A program made the translations under genes and the position numbers. From contig OX621251.1 in the NCBI GenBank assembly GCA_951640165.1, positions 25,816,893-25,880,892 of the forward strand: DNA of 64,000 bases, given 5' to 3'. Each line of letters opens with the position of its first letter. The stretch's first letter is position 1. The notes under the pieces are model-generated. The model was not told the DNA's origin, searched no databases, and was given only the letters and a program-made list of their open reading frames with translations. Below are positions 53,928 through 64,000 of this stretch, one piece after another. Source of the DNA: Pseudoips prasinana (Eukaryota; Arthropoda; Insecta; Lepidoptera; Nolidae).

Positions 53928-53980
53928 CTACTATAATTCTTTATAATTATATATAGAATATTTCTAAAGAATTATAGTAG
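53928..53980. repeat. 53-bp hairpin
   Basis: 16-bp perfect arms CTACTATAATTCTTTA and TAAAGAATTATAGTAG around an AT-rich loop. Probably a small MITE remnant. Confidence 0.6.
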
Positions 53981-54619
53981 GTACCTACTACGCCGATTAA
54001 TCACAACACGTACTTTTATTTTACCATAACACTTTCAGTGATGTCACACAGGTCTTATGACTATATTTATCATGTATTACGCATTGTTTTAAATAACACA
54101 CGACTTCTTACCGAGCCCGCTTCTATAGCTCAACAACAAAAACATACTAACAAACAATAACCACGCATGATAATGTTACTATTCATTGAATAACAATCTG
54201 TATAGAAAATTATTCACGTTCCTCTACCTCATCTTAACACAATAGTAAAATAGAAGCGGTATGCGGTAGTCAACAGACTCAACGATGCCGTAGCCAAAGA
54301 AGAATAGTCTGTCAATAAGATATAGGACTGATCTCACACCTAGCCTTACCTGTAATCTTTGTCAAATGTCATATCCACGTCAGTGTCGATATAACACGTT
54401 TCCGGAAATCTGGCAGATATTTTGGTCTGCCAGTAAGCATCGCCAACCAAGGTGCTAAAGTAGCCAGTTTCGTGGGAATGTTACCTACTGGCATATTTTT
54501 AAGATATATTTTGATTTAGTTTAGCCACATATTGTAGTAAATAAAAATTTGAAAATTTTATCGTGCGACGGGAACCAAACATGCACTTTCTACCAAGGTG
54601 CTCCAGCCGTTGATTTCAT

Positions 54620-54662
54620 AATCATCATCATCATACCAGCCGAATAACGTCCAAAGTTGGTT
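54620..54662 (-). mobile_element. RTE-type 3' terminus, short remnant
   Basis: ATCATCATCATACCAGCCGA followed by CGTCCAAAGTTGG is the complement of the usual RTE 3' end with its (ATG)n tail. Confidence 0.5.
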
Positions 54663-54715
54663 GCTTTTTAAGATTATTATGAACAGATCGAACGACCTTA
54701 GCATAATTGCAGTAA

Positions 54716-55009
54716 ATGATTATGAGTGTGAGTAAGATATCAATACAAAAAACAGCCGTATTCAGCATGCAGCTATTTCACTCACTAAGATGATTTAAAG
54801 GACATCAAGTTAATGTAAAGACTTTCCAAAATTTATAGAATAATTATCACAATTTAACATAATGCATGTTAAATTGGGATAATTATTCTATATATCAAAT
54901 TTTGATGTCCTTTAAATCATCTTAGTGAGTGAAATAGCTGCATTTTGAATTATGTTATGCTGAATACGGCTGTTTTTTGTATTGATATCTTAATCACACT
55001 CATAATCAT
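54716..55009. mobile_element. 294-bp foldback MITE
   Basis: Nearly the whole element is an inverted repeat. It starts ATGATTATGAGTGTGA and ends with the complement. TTCACTCACTAAGATGATTT and TAAAGGACATCAA are mirrored on the right arm. The right arm has an extra 20-odd bases near 54942-54960. The centre (TAGAATAATTATC ... GATAATTATTCTA) is itself palindromic. Confidence 0.85.
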
Positions 55010-56620
55010 CGTCTTTATCTTGAAGTCTTTATTTTGACATCACCTTCCGTGACGTCAGGCTTGGCACAAACATTTAAAGGCCGTTGCCCTTTATTGCCGT
55101 AACGGGCATGCTTGTCTACTTTGCTATGAACAACGCCAAATAAAAACTCGGGGTTATTTTCATTTTTATTGGAATTCATAGTGGGATGCACACATCCGTT
55201 CAATATGTAGAACTTCCTCAATCGTCGAGATTGTTACACCAATCTTTGTAGATATTGCGAGAAGTGTAACATTTATAGCACATCACCATTTGCACAATAT
55301 GTGTTAGGGAAACGAGATTAGAGATTGGAATGTCTTTTACGTTATATTTTCGGCGGGTTCTTCGATAAATGTAAAACTTCCGAGGCAAGCTTTCCCCATA
55401 TGAGGACGGGATGCAATACAATACTCCCTTATAAAATCCCGGGTTCGGAAAGTCATCAAAAACGCAGTAACGTTGGGTGTTGGAATCTATTCATCTAAAT
55501 TAGATACGCATCATATCAGAATGTTTGTGTGAGTAATGCCCCGCTGGCTCAATTTGAAAAATATAAGCGATAATTAAATCTCTGCAATAATAGTTCTGCA
55601 ATTGTAAATTTGTAATATATATACCTACCGTATATCATTGCAAGCATCTTTAGGCTAAGTTAACCGCCTACCATAGATGGCTCCGTATGTTAATTTCCTG
55701 ATATGACTGTTTACGAGCCGCTTCGCAAGGTAAAATAGAAAGGTAAATTCGTATTCAAATATTTAACCCAACTATTGATTGACTCCTTCGATCAAATAAC
55801 GGTTATTGTGCTTAACTAATTTAGTTAGTCATATGTATAATCTCTACTCAGATTTTTTGGGGGTAATGATGAGTACCTACTTAAAACATGTAGTATATTA
55901 TTCCATGTACCATCACTACTTTTCTCCAAATAGTTACCGTTATAGACAAATTTTAGATAATAATATTTTGGAAAATAAAATACAGCCCGTCTTTTTCGGT
56001 GCAATATAGATTTCTAGAGGGGAAATTTATTATTATATTATTTTCTTAAGTTTATAGTTTTTGAGTTACAAACAAACATACAAACAAAAAGATATATTTA
56101 GTTTAGATTAAGACAAAATCTGATTATAAAACATACAATCGACCTCAACTTTTTAGTATAATATTCTATAAGAATTGGTTCCCTTCAACAATGACGAAAT
56201 CACGTAACATAATATGTGTAATGAAAACCTGTCAAATTACGATTAATTATTTTTTATGTAGACTCTTTTATGAAGTCGATTATAAAAACAACCTTTTTAC
56301 CTCACTATTCTTTTCCTAGTTTGTCGCTGACTTATTAATTCTGCTAGTACTTAGTAGAAAATTGTAACGTTTCACTGCGAAAGTGCGAGCAGCCAAGACG
56401 TGTAATTAATAGTAATTATAGACCTGGCTGCGGCTAATTAACCCCTGCGTTCAAGACTTCATATTAAATGGTTTCTAGTCAACAGTTCCACTACTAGCAG
56501 AAAGTTTAATGAAATGTAACATTTTCAATCTGATTTGAAAACTATAAAAAAGTTTATAGCTGAAATCACGCGGCGTTTTTTTTTGGGAGCGACACTTCAT
56601 TCTCGAACTGGAACTCCATA
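55010..56620. other. Gene-free stretch
   Basis: Short frames only. 55015-55421 on the minus strand has two unrelated frames of under 70 codons without a recognisable domain. Confidence 0.45.
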
Positions 56621-56627
56621 TCCGAAC

Positions 56628-56673
56628 TTTTCATCCGAACTCATTTAATTTGTTTAATGAGTTCGGATGAAAA
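56628..56673. repeat. 46-bp hairpin
   Basis: Perfect 18-bp arms TTTTCATCCGAACTCATT and AATGAGTTCGGATGAAAA around a 10-base loop. Confidence 0.75.
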
Positions 56674-57234
56674 ATGTGGATTTTAGATGCAACGTTGTCT
56701 CGTTTTACAGAAGATGATCGATGCGAGAGATTTTACAGAAGATGATCAGTTGAGAGAGATAATTATTTTTTATTTATTTGGAGACGTATAACGTCTATAA
56801 ACCTGTATCTACACTCCCAAACTTGTTAATTTAACAGATGAAGTCCCTCTCAAAAATATCCCGTAATGAAGGTCAATCTAAATCTAAGTAAAAGATTTTG
56901 TAAAAATACCACCAACTTCAACTATTGTTTATGACAATCGAATTGAACAAAATGTATATGGTTTAATTCTATCGGGAATATTCCATTCCCTATCGAATAA
57001 AAAAAATATGATTTAAATCGGTTCACGAAGATATCACGTATACAAAAATATAAAGTACAGTCGAATTAAACCCCCTATTATGTTTGAAGTCCATTAAAAA
57101 GTAGTTTCAATTAGATTATTTCTGTTAACAAAAGATAATCTAGAACTGCTTCCCCTGAAGTCAGGGTACTTTAGCGGCAAGCGTCTAGCAAAATAAAACG
57201 AATAACAAGTACCGCACACCAGCGAGCCTCCACT

Positions 57235-57684
57235 TTAATGATCGAACCTCGACTTAGAGCGGATTACTTTTAAGGGTATTTTATGCATCTGTCGCTTTAT
57301 GGACGTTGAATGAAAGTGTGAACCTTCGAGAAGACGCGAAGACGACGGGGCATGGAGAACAGTGGAGCGGCTTCGCGGTATACTATCGACTAGCGAGTAT
57401 GATGCTTCAGATTGTATAGTGTCACGAGAGTTTCGATAAGCCTCGGCTTTCTTGAAATAAGCTAAGTTTTCATCGTAGTTCGTCCGGGACTTTCCTGGGA
57501 CGACGGTACTTGCGGTTGAGGACGGACAAGATGTGTGACTGTCAGAACCACTAAGAAATTTAGGTAGTGCATACATAACTGCGTCCAAAAAGACAGAGGG
57601 TGGCCCCTCACCCAACCTTCGTGCCCTCAACAGGAACAAAACGAAACAGAGGTCAAATGCACTCCTTCGAACATGACGCAACAA
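57235..57684 (-). CDS. Hypothetical protein, possible terminal exon of an unseen gene
   Basis: 149-codon minus-strand frame from ATG 57684 to stop 57235. It is clearly more GC-rich and complex in sequence than its surroundings. It includes GPPSVFLDAVMYALPKFLSG, a Ser/Thr-rich stretch, NYDENLAYFKKAEAYRNSRD and a basic end KVIRSKSRFDH. No family recognised. The first 20 residues are hydrophobic, but a pyrimidine-rich tract followed by TTGAG at 57626 (minus strand) could be a splice acceptor, giving a shorter last exon of 57625-57235 whose partners lie upstream (higher coordinates). The look is that of a cytoplasmic tail; this is a guess. Confidence 0.4.
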   Translation of the reverse strand: MLRHVRRSAFDLCFVLFLLRARRLGEGPPSVFLDAVMYALPKFLSGSDSHTSCPSSTASTVVPGKSRTNYDENLAYFKKAEAYRNSRDTIQSEASYSLVDSIPRSRSTVLHAPSSSRLLEGSHFHSTSIKRQMHKIPLKVIRSKSRFDH

Positions 57685-57948
57685 AATGTAAATATATGTA
57701 CATCAGAGTTTTGATTGATTTATACCTCTAGAAGTCCTATTTCCAATCAGTACTTGCTCTTTGTCTCTTTGTAATTAATAAAGATAAGAAAGTGTGTATT
57801 CTACATAGTGTTATTTCCTTGACTGGAAAGCTACTGATATACAGGGATTCACCTTATTAGTGTTTACTGTCTAATGACACAGAATAAAGCAAAACACAGT
57901 ACATGTCATTAAACTTCTTAATATGATTAAACATATGCTGTTCTTATG

Positions 57949-58060
57949 GCTACCACAATCTGTCAAATTTCTTTTATAGATTTTCAACTTTATCACAGAA
58001 GCATATGGTTCACTTTCAATTGGGGAAATTTGTCAGATTGGGTAGCTTGATGTACTGGCG
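57949..58060. mobile_element. TA-flanked MITE, copy 3 (truncated)
   Basis: GCTACCACAATCTGTCAAAT and GGGTAGCTTGATGTACTGGC bound the same internal order as copies 1 and 2. The outermost bases of the left end are lost. Confidence 0.75.
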
Positions 58061-58490
58061 TAAAAGCGCGCATAGTAAACGTAGATCTTTTTTGCTCCAC
58101 TTCCGTGGTGTCACAATATACAGCGTCCTTTTCCTTTACGTCATATCTTTCTTCTCTCTCATGTAACGAAATGCGAAAGTCAGTCTCAATATGCAAAAGT
58201 AATACTACTAAAAAATATAATTGTCTCTTTTAAGTATTTTTTTAAATGTATAATGTTTTGTACCACAAAATATACGTGCATGTATAAATGATTTTTCTTA
58301 CAAAACAAAGTGTACACCTGGTATATTTGCAATAATTATTAATAAATATCACTGTTCATAAATCATTTAACACTGTGTACTAATTACATAATAGAGGTTA
58401 ATAAGTGCATTGCAATTACAGCAGTCATAACCATGCCATGTGATAATTAGTTCCTATGTCTTAGTTTTGCTATAGACTGTGTTGGTAGGT
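58061..58490. other. Gene-free stretch
   Basis: Nothing recognised. Confidence 0.45.
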
Positions 58491-58496
58491 GTTGGC

Positions 58497-58563
58497 CATA
58501 TCAGTTGGCCATGTTTCTAGAAAACATTGGCGTAGTTTTCTAGAAACATGGCCAACTGATATG
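58497..58563. repeat. 67-base hairpin with 29-bp perfect stem
   Basis: Left arm from CATATCAGTTGGCC to 58525, right arm 58535-58563, nine-base loop ATTGGCGTA. Size and loop are within the range of a microRNA-type precursor, but a perfect stem is more typical of a foldback remnant. Confidence 0.85.
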
Positions 58564-58564
58564 T

Positions 58565-59195
58565 TCACAGTTGAATATGAAAGGTCATATCATATTGAGA
58601 AGACCAACCAAACTATTAAATGTTACTTTTATAGCATTATTCACGAAAAATAATCTCGAAATATTCATCAATTCCATATCATCACTATGTTTCTTTTGCA
58701 TATAATATATGTTTCGCGAATTCACCGTAGTTGGTGAACAGAGTTTGATTGTTCAATATACATTTTGTTCCAATCGGCTGTAAGTAATAGTTGAAATATT
58801 TTGAAAATATAAATTACTTATTGTATTAACCGACTTTATGTATGTTTATTACTTAACCTCAAAACTGGGAAATAACATATTTATTCGTTGGGTAATAAGT
58901 ATACACTTTAAGGGTCCTGTAAGGGCACAGCAAAAACAATTTTCCAAATTATGAATTCTTCATTTATTAAATTCATTTTTACACTATGAATAAAATTTTT
59001 TAAGGAGAAATATCATAATAATTTTGACAAAACACATCACGTATATAAAAAACATATTACAAATTAAATATTTAAGTGTTAAGTGATAAGGTACGAATCA
59101 TCAAGCTGCACGAAATCCGTTTGCCGCAGACTTGCAATAATAATAGGATAGTTACCTTTACACGGTACATGGTTGATCTTATGGTTTCTAATATG
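58565..59195. other. Gene-free stretch
   Basis: Nothing recognised. Confidence 0.45.
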
Positions 59196-59199
59196 GTTC

Positions 59200-59400
59200 C
59201 ATCATCATAATTGTCACATCAGCCGAAAGTCGTCCACTGCTGGAATATCCTCCGCCAAAGATCTGAACAATTGCTGGTCTTGCGCTACCCATCCAGCGGC
59301 TTCCAGCAACCCTCACAAGATCATCGGTACATCTTGTAGGGGGCCTGCCCACGCTGCGTCTTCCGGTTCGTGGTCGCCACCGAGAACCTTTCTGAGTTTA
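59200..59400 (-). mobile_element. RTE-type retrotransposon 3' end, fourth copy
   Basis: CATCATAATTGTCACATCAG CCGAAAG and GTCGTCCACTGCTGG are the complement of the RTE 3' terminus. CTTGTAGGGGGCCTGCCCAC and CGCTGCGTCTTCCGGTTCGT match the PTRW and RTGRRSVG coding part. Truncated. Confidence 0.8.
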
Positions 59401-59454
59401 CGGTTGCAGCGCTAGTAATTGCGAGGTACCGAGTGACTGTTTAAATACGTGTAT

Positions 59455-59600
59455 GATGTGTATGTTTGTTACTCCTTCACGTCTAAACAGCTGGAGTGAT
59501 TTTAATAAAATTTGTTATGGAGTTAGATGACACCCTGAATTAACACATAAGCTATAATTTATAAAGCTTAACGCGGGTAAAACCGAGGGCACAGCTAGTA
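59455..59600 (-). repeat. Interspersed repeat (GTTTTACCCGCGTT family), copy 3
   Basis: TTAACGCGGGTAAAACCGAG and CACAGCTAGTA at the right end are the complement of the starts of the copies at 19124 and 26274. Confidence 0.78.
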
Positions 59601-59962
59601 ATATATAAATCCATATTAAATTATTGTATAAACTAAATTGGTGCTTTCGGACATTCGGAGTATAACTTTTAAATAGACATCATAATGTAGACTCGGGACG
59701 ATTTCAAATTTCAACATTTGCAATTGGTGTAAGTGGTTTGCGAGAGTCTACGGCCGGAGTTGCATATTTAATATTGGAACTGGCTGACCCCTGAGCCGCG
59801 GCGTCGTGCCAGCTTAGGCCCGCTACTACACGAACTCCAGCCTTGTTAGACGGTAATACGACCTGCAGTAAGCTGTAAGCCCCTCTCATGTCTACCTACT
59901 GAGCTTAATTCAATTTCCGGTAATAGGGAAATGATACGTATGTGATTATATATTTCACTGCA

Positions 59963-60090
59963 CTGGTGGTGTAGTGGTTACAGTACCCTTGCTACTATTT
60001 CGGCGCCCAAGTATTTCAGCTTCGATTCTCATACATCCTATGGATATAGGACAACTATTTATTTTACCCATATGTTCATGGTTGGCTACC
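59963..60090 (+). mobile_element. Possible tRNA-derived SINE
   Basis: TGGTGGTGTAGTGGTTA resembles an A box and GCTTCGATTCTC a B box about 45 bases on. The tail is not clear. Confidence 0.5.
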
Positions 60091-60100
60091 CATATCGTTG

Positions 60101-60206
60101 TACAGACGCCAACACATTAAAGTGAACCTTATGCATTTTTGATAATGTTGAAAATCTATAAAATAAATTTGACAGATTAGGCTAGCTTGATGTGCTGGCG
60201 TCTGTA
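60101..60206. mobile_element. TA-flanked MITE, copy 4 (internally deleted)
   Basis: TACAGACGCCAACACATTAA and GCTTGATGTGCTGGCGTCTGTA-type end. About 34 bases shorter than copies 1 and 2 near the left end. Confidence 0.82.
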
Positions 60207-63060
60207 CTTAGTATCCGCGTATTACATAATAAATATTATTTGTGAAGGATGTAAAAGTAGTGTGGGCGTTGTCTTAAAAAATGTATATGATTTTATTGTT
60301 GTTATTTGCCGTTTATAATTAGCCTAGGCTTTCACTACTTCACCGGATAATAAAGGAGAGTAAGTACCCGCGTCGGAGCGCATCACCCCGTTTAGAGTCC
60401 AAACCTCGGGGCGGTTACCAGCGCGCAGCGTGGTGAAGCATGAGAGGGTCGCTTGCTTTTTGAATGTTTTGTGTAACTGTTGCTCTACGTAAATAGGCGA
60501 ATAGGCAGACCACGGAGGCGCTTATAAATCAAACCAATTCAGTGGTCACCGCGTGCCTAGGTGCTTCACCTCTCGGATCCATGACGGATTAGTAAGCGGA
60601 ATTTGTTTAGAGAACCTTACACTATACAATGTGTAGCATAAATAGTGGACTATATAAAACTTAAGTACTTAAACAAAACCACCAGTAGGTATATAAAATT
60701 ATAAAACAAACTTGTTCAAATTTATCAGCTAATTGTTATTCATGTATTAATTTGTGTATTTTGAATATTGATGTGTCACTCGTTGTTCAGTTTCATAGAT
60801 TAATTAAGATTCTTAACTTACGCCCATTACTTATGTTACAACTTGAAGATAAAACTATATAAACACCACCGTTTTAGAGCTTCAGCAATAAAAAAAGATC
60901 CTTCTGTCTTTTACGTTACCCGGCAAGTGTGCTCATAAGGCTTATATATAAAGAAATAAACACCATGGATGGAAGCCTCTAGGAAGAAAAGAGTTCGTCC
61001 AGAACAGTTAAGAATAAAAAAAACGTACTGCATATTTTCTTGTCTTTGAAAACGTAATGTCTCTGAGACTTTCTCAAGTTTTTTTTGTATTCTTTTGGTA
61101 ACTGCAGGACTGTCGACACTTTTAACTTATGCAAGGTTCCCATGAATACATCAACCCTTTCAACTCTTCTACAATATAATGGGGTATTCATAGATTTTTG
61201 TAAGGAAGTTACTAGGCGAGCATAAAGTATGCAGCGGTTAGAAGTTTCACTTAGTACGGATGTAGGTTGACTATAATATTTACATGGTAAGAAGCAACAC
61301 GGGACGCTGAATAAGTCACGAAACTAAGGAACACGTTATTTCTACTCACTGTAATACATTTTATATACTTCCTTCTCTCTGAACGATGACTTCGTGTTAG
61401 AGTTGTCTTCTGACATGTCTACGAATATTTATACGATGACTAAGTATTTATTCCGAGCTAAAATTTTCCCATACAACCGTAGTTTCTCATTTTAAACATA
61501 CCAAAATTTATTTTTTGTAATATATGTATGTAGATATCTACTTCGACTATCCAAATACCAAATATCTTTATTTCTCCTTAAAAACATAACTAGCAAAATA
61601 GAATCACCACATACATTAATAATTATGATAAAAGAAAAAGTCAACCACCATTTAGTTTTTCTAGAAGTTTTTTAAAATTAATAAATATATTTCAAACTGC
61701 CGAAATTAAAAGTATGATAAACAAGTTTGGTGACTTGAAACAAACAATATATTATAACAATCAGGACAAGCCTTATAAAATTATAATTTCAATAAAATTA
61801 TTGACATTTAAATTTCATTGCCAAAAACACAATCAAATTGGTTCACTTTAGGAGAAGGAAATAGAATACACAACGTCGATTAATAGCGCCTGATGAATTA
61901 GGCTCAACTCACGATAGACTTTTCTCTTATACTCTTCTTTAATGGCAATAGCTCAGAGTGCCGTTCAAAATAAGGAGACGCCCAAAAATTAAACCGTCAC
62001 TCATCTATAGATTGACCTCTTGAAGGAGTTCTTTAACGCATCGGTGACAGTAAATCCCATATTTTGATGACTTCTTCGCAAGAACTCATGCATTTTTACG
62101 CTTTAGAAACAATAGCACTAAGAAATGTAAAAACCTTATGGTACGAGACATAATTTTCTACAAAATATGTTCATATCGTTCTGATAGCGAAAGCTAGGCA
62201 CTGGCTAATATACGCCTACATTGAAACGGTTAAAAAATTGAATTTATTCATTTATATGCATGTCTTCATGAGTTAGCAATTGAAACGAGAACTACAAAGT
62301 ATTAGTGTCTATTCTTGGCAAAAACCAAGAACTTTTCGTTTAGAAATGCCTTTATTTTTCTCAGCCGTAATACCGAAGGAAAGGTAAACACATCGGCTAC
62401 AGTCCCTTAAGGGTGCTTTGTGGTTACAATACAAGGACTAAACAGAAATTCTTGAAAGGTCTTGAACAATTTCATTTCATCGTTTATTCGTACACAACAG
62501 TTTTTAACCGATACAAAAGATATATATAGGTTGTTTTATAGTTTTTCAAGTGAAAGCTTCTTTAGCCGCGTTGTGCACTTTTTGGTATGGGTAAAAAATT
62601 TTAAAGAGCATTTTTGTCTAAATGCTCGAAGAATATTTTTATGTCGGCGGGTCTTTTTTTATTTCACACTGGCCGTTTATACACTCACATGACCGCAGCA
62701 TTTTTGAAGTGAAAACGTCTTTAGCGGCGTTGTGAACTTTTTTCTTAATTATAATATAAGATTTTTTACAGCCGACTGCCTAACCTTTAGTTCTTTTTTA
62801 AAATTATACCGCCATAGGGAGGGATTACTATGAGTCTTTACCGCCCAACGGTGGGAAGTCGCATCTTCCACTCGCTACTCGGATCAAATAAACACTACTT
62901 ACCGAGTATGAGAAATAAAAAAATAGTTTTCACTTCTATATATCTAGATAGAATAGAACGGGTATTAGCGTAACATAAATTTTGAACATAAATCTGTATG
63001 ATTACAAAAAAGAACAGTAATTATGTGATACGGTTACGTTATCGCTTATCAAACATATAT
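60207..63060. other. Gene-free stretch, 2.85 kb
   Basis: A GC-richer island at 60350-60600 has no sustained frame. No gene or named repeat recognised elsewhere. Confidence 0.45.
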
Positions 63061-63063
63061 TTC

Positions 63064-63154
63064 AGTAGAATATTGTAACATTCCTGTGTGTCACACAGCA
63101 AACTGTAACACGTTATCCGTCAGAACATCAGGTCATCTCACAATATTTACAACA
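63064..63154 (-). repeat. Interspersed repeat, inverted copy of 43043-43130
   Basis: CACAGCAAACTGTAACACGT and ATCTCACAATATTTAC are the complement of the earlier copy. Its right edge forms a 16-bp-armed hairpin at 63139-63181. Confidence 0.7.
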
Positions 63155-63579
63155 CTTAATTCGAATGTTGTAAATATTGTGTTCAAAAGCATAAGGAATC
63201 TTAATTCAATTCTTTAAGAGGCCGACCACACCAAATTATAATAAATCGCCAACAGGACTTCAACTTTTTTGTATAACAAACGATTTGAATAAAATTGATA
63301 TGGGGTCATATAGAAAGCATTTCCCATCAAATAAACAACGTACGAGAAATCTTATAAATTGCGTACAAAATAGTCGTATTGACAACCTCCTGATTTTAAA
63401 GTCGGTTAAGAATACGCGAAGAGTTTTCAACCTAATTTGAAAGAAAACAAACAAAAAGGTATGCCTATATTTCGCAAAGCGATTACTCTGCAAGTTGTTC
63501 AGTTCAGTGAGTAGAATGAGCTACTTGAGTATTCCAAATTATTTATGTTACAAGTATACACAAATTAATGCCTCTTTGT

Positions 63580-63790
63580 TGTAACGGCTGGTCCCACCGC
63601 AGTTAATGAGGTTCATATCCCGGGTTATGCCAAAAACTGATATTGGTATTTTCTGTTAAGGACAATTAGCCCAATATCAACCCGGAGTCTGGAAATCGGC
63701 GGTTTTACACCCTCTAAAAGCTATCGGTCCTGTACCTGACCTCTTTCCGGTCCTATCGGCTAACCATCGCATCCCACTTGTTCAGTGTTT
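63580..63790 (+). mobile_element. Possible tRNA-derived SINE
   Basis: ACGGCTGGTCCCACCGCAG and a B-box-like GGTTCATATCCCGGG suggest a tRNA-like head. The body (CAACCCGGAGTCTGG and on) is a common lepidopteran-looking repeat, but I cannot name the family. Confidence 0.45.
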
Positions 63791-63879
63791 AGCGTCTAAA
63801 TTTACAGTTTAGAATCGTTATTAGATTACGAAAACGGTGACTTACATTGAAACATGATTGCTATCATATACTTAATTTA

Positions 63880-64000
63880 AAATTATTGACTCTGTCTCAA
63901 AATGAATAATGTTATTGTTTCGATGCTTATCTTTTATATTCCTAAATATAATCAATAATAATAAGAATTCAGATAACCGATGGAACAGATATTGTGTTTA
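63880..64000 (+). repeat. Interspersed repeat, direct copy of 30936-31060
   Basis: ATTGACTCTGTCTCAAAATG, ATGTTATTGTTTCGATG and AACAGATATTGTGTTT in the same order. It runs off the end of the window. Confidence 0.75.

Noticed and set aside
59704..59889. 61-codon GC-richer minus-strand frame as a gene
   Set aside because: Too short, no domain, sits next to interspersed repeats, and no splice sites that I can support.
1..64000. CRISPR arrays, operons, bacterial promoters or phage genes
   Set aside because: The DNA is plainly eukaryotic; tandem repeats found lack CRISPR repeat-spacer regularity and there are no associated genes.

Overview
The window is eukaryotic and almost certainly lepidopteran (moth or butterfly). 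It is AT-rich, with short coding exons bounded by GT/AG splice sites. It carries typical lepidopteran retroposon tails (the ACTTACCATCAGGTG-type 3' end and RTE-type 3' ends closing in TTCGGCTGATATGATGA), MITEs, tRNA-derived SINEs, a Penelope-like element and an envelope-bearing BEL/Pao retroelement. There are no operons, ribosome-binding sites or CRISPR arrays.

About 0.3-27.5 kb (+): the 3' part of one very large spliced gene. Seventeen exons joined in phase give at least 2,670 codons of coiled coil followed by a basic, unstructured tail. The tail contains the conserved block RNSLCPPHLKSSYPAE, a downstream QQRK/PG-x-TP-x-SK pattern, and a final TPRKRLSN-x-x-RKK. This is the signature of NuMA, the insect Mud protein that links cortical Pins/LGN to dynein and orients the mitotic spindle. 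The 5' end, which would hold the N-terminal globular domain, lies outside the window. Its introns hold many mobile elements: a CR1/L2-like LINE beside a 5' splice site, a Penelope GIY-YIG fragment, a jockey/BS-like LINE on the minus strand, RTE tails, and a 2.16-kb foldback-like element with an 11-bp target duplication that is itself interrupted by a LINE.

About 27.8-31.3 kb: two decayed non-LTR retrotransposons and a two-copy repeat. About 31.3-39.3 kb: no gene recognised; several MITEs and a SINE. 39.45-41.46 kb (-): a complete two-exon coding region for a fused-lobes-type, type II membrane GH20 beta-N-acetylglucosaminidase (FDL, N-glycan trimming). A splice acceptor just before its ATG means the 5' UTR continues further upstream.

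44.2-52.6 kb (+): a full-length BEL/Pao element with 218-bp LTRs that differ at one position and a perfect 5-bp target duplication. It has gag, pol and an F-type envelope-like gene. It is very young, yet the reading frame is broken at the gag/pol junction and within the integrase. It probably lies antisense inside the first intron of the FDL gene. 52.6-64 kb: gene-poor sequence with RTE tails, MITEs, hairpins, SINEs and one 149-codon minus-strand ORF that may be a terminal exon.

The two host genes are functionally unrelated (spindle orientation and glycan processing). Everything else is repeats or unassigned sequence. All identities come from reading motifs by eye; no database search was run.
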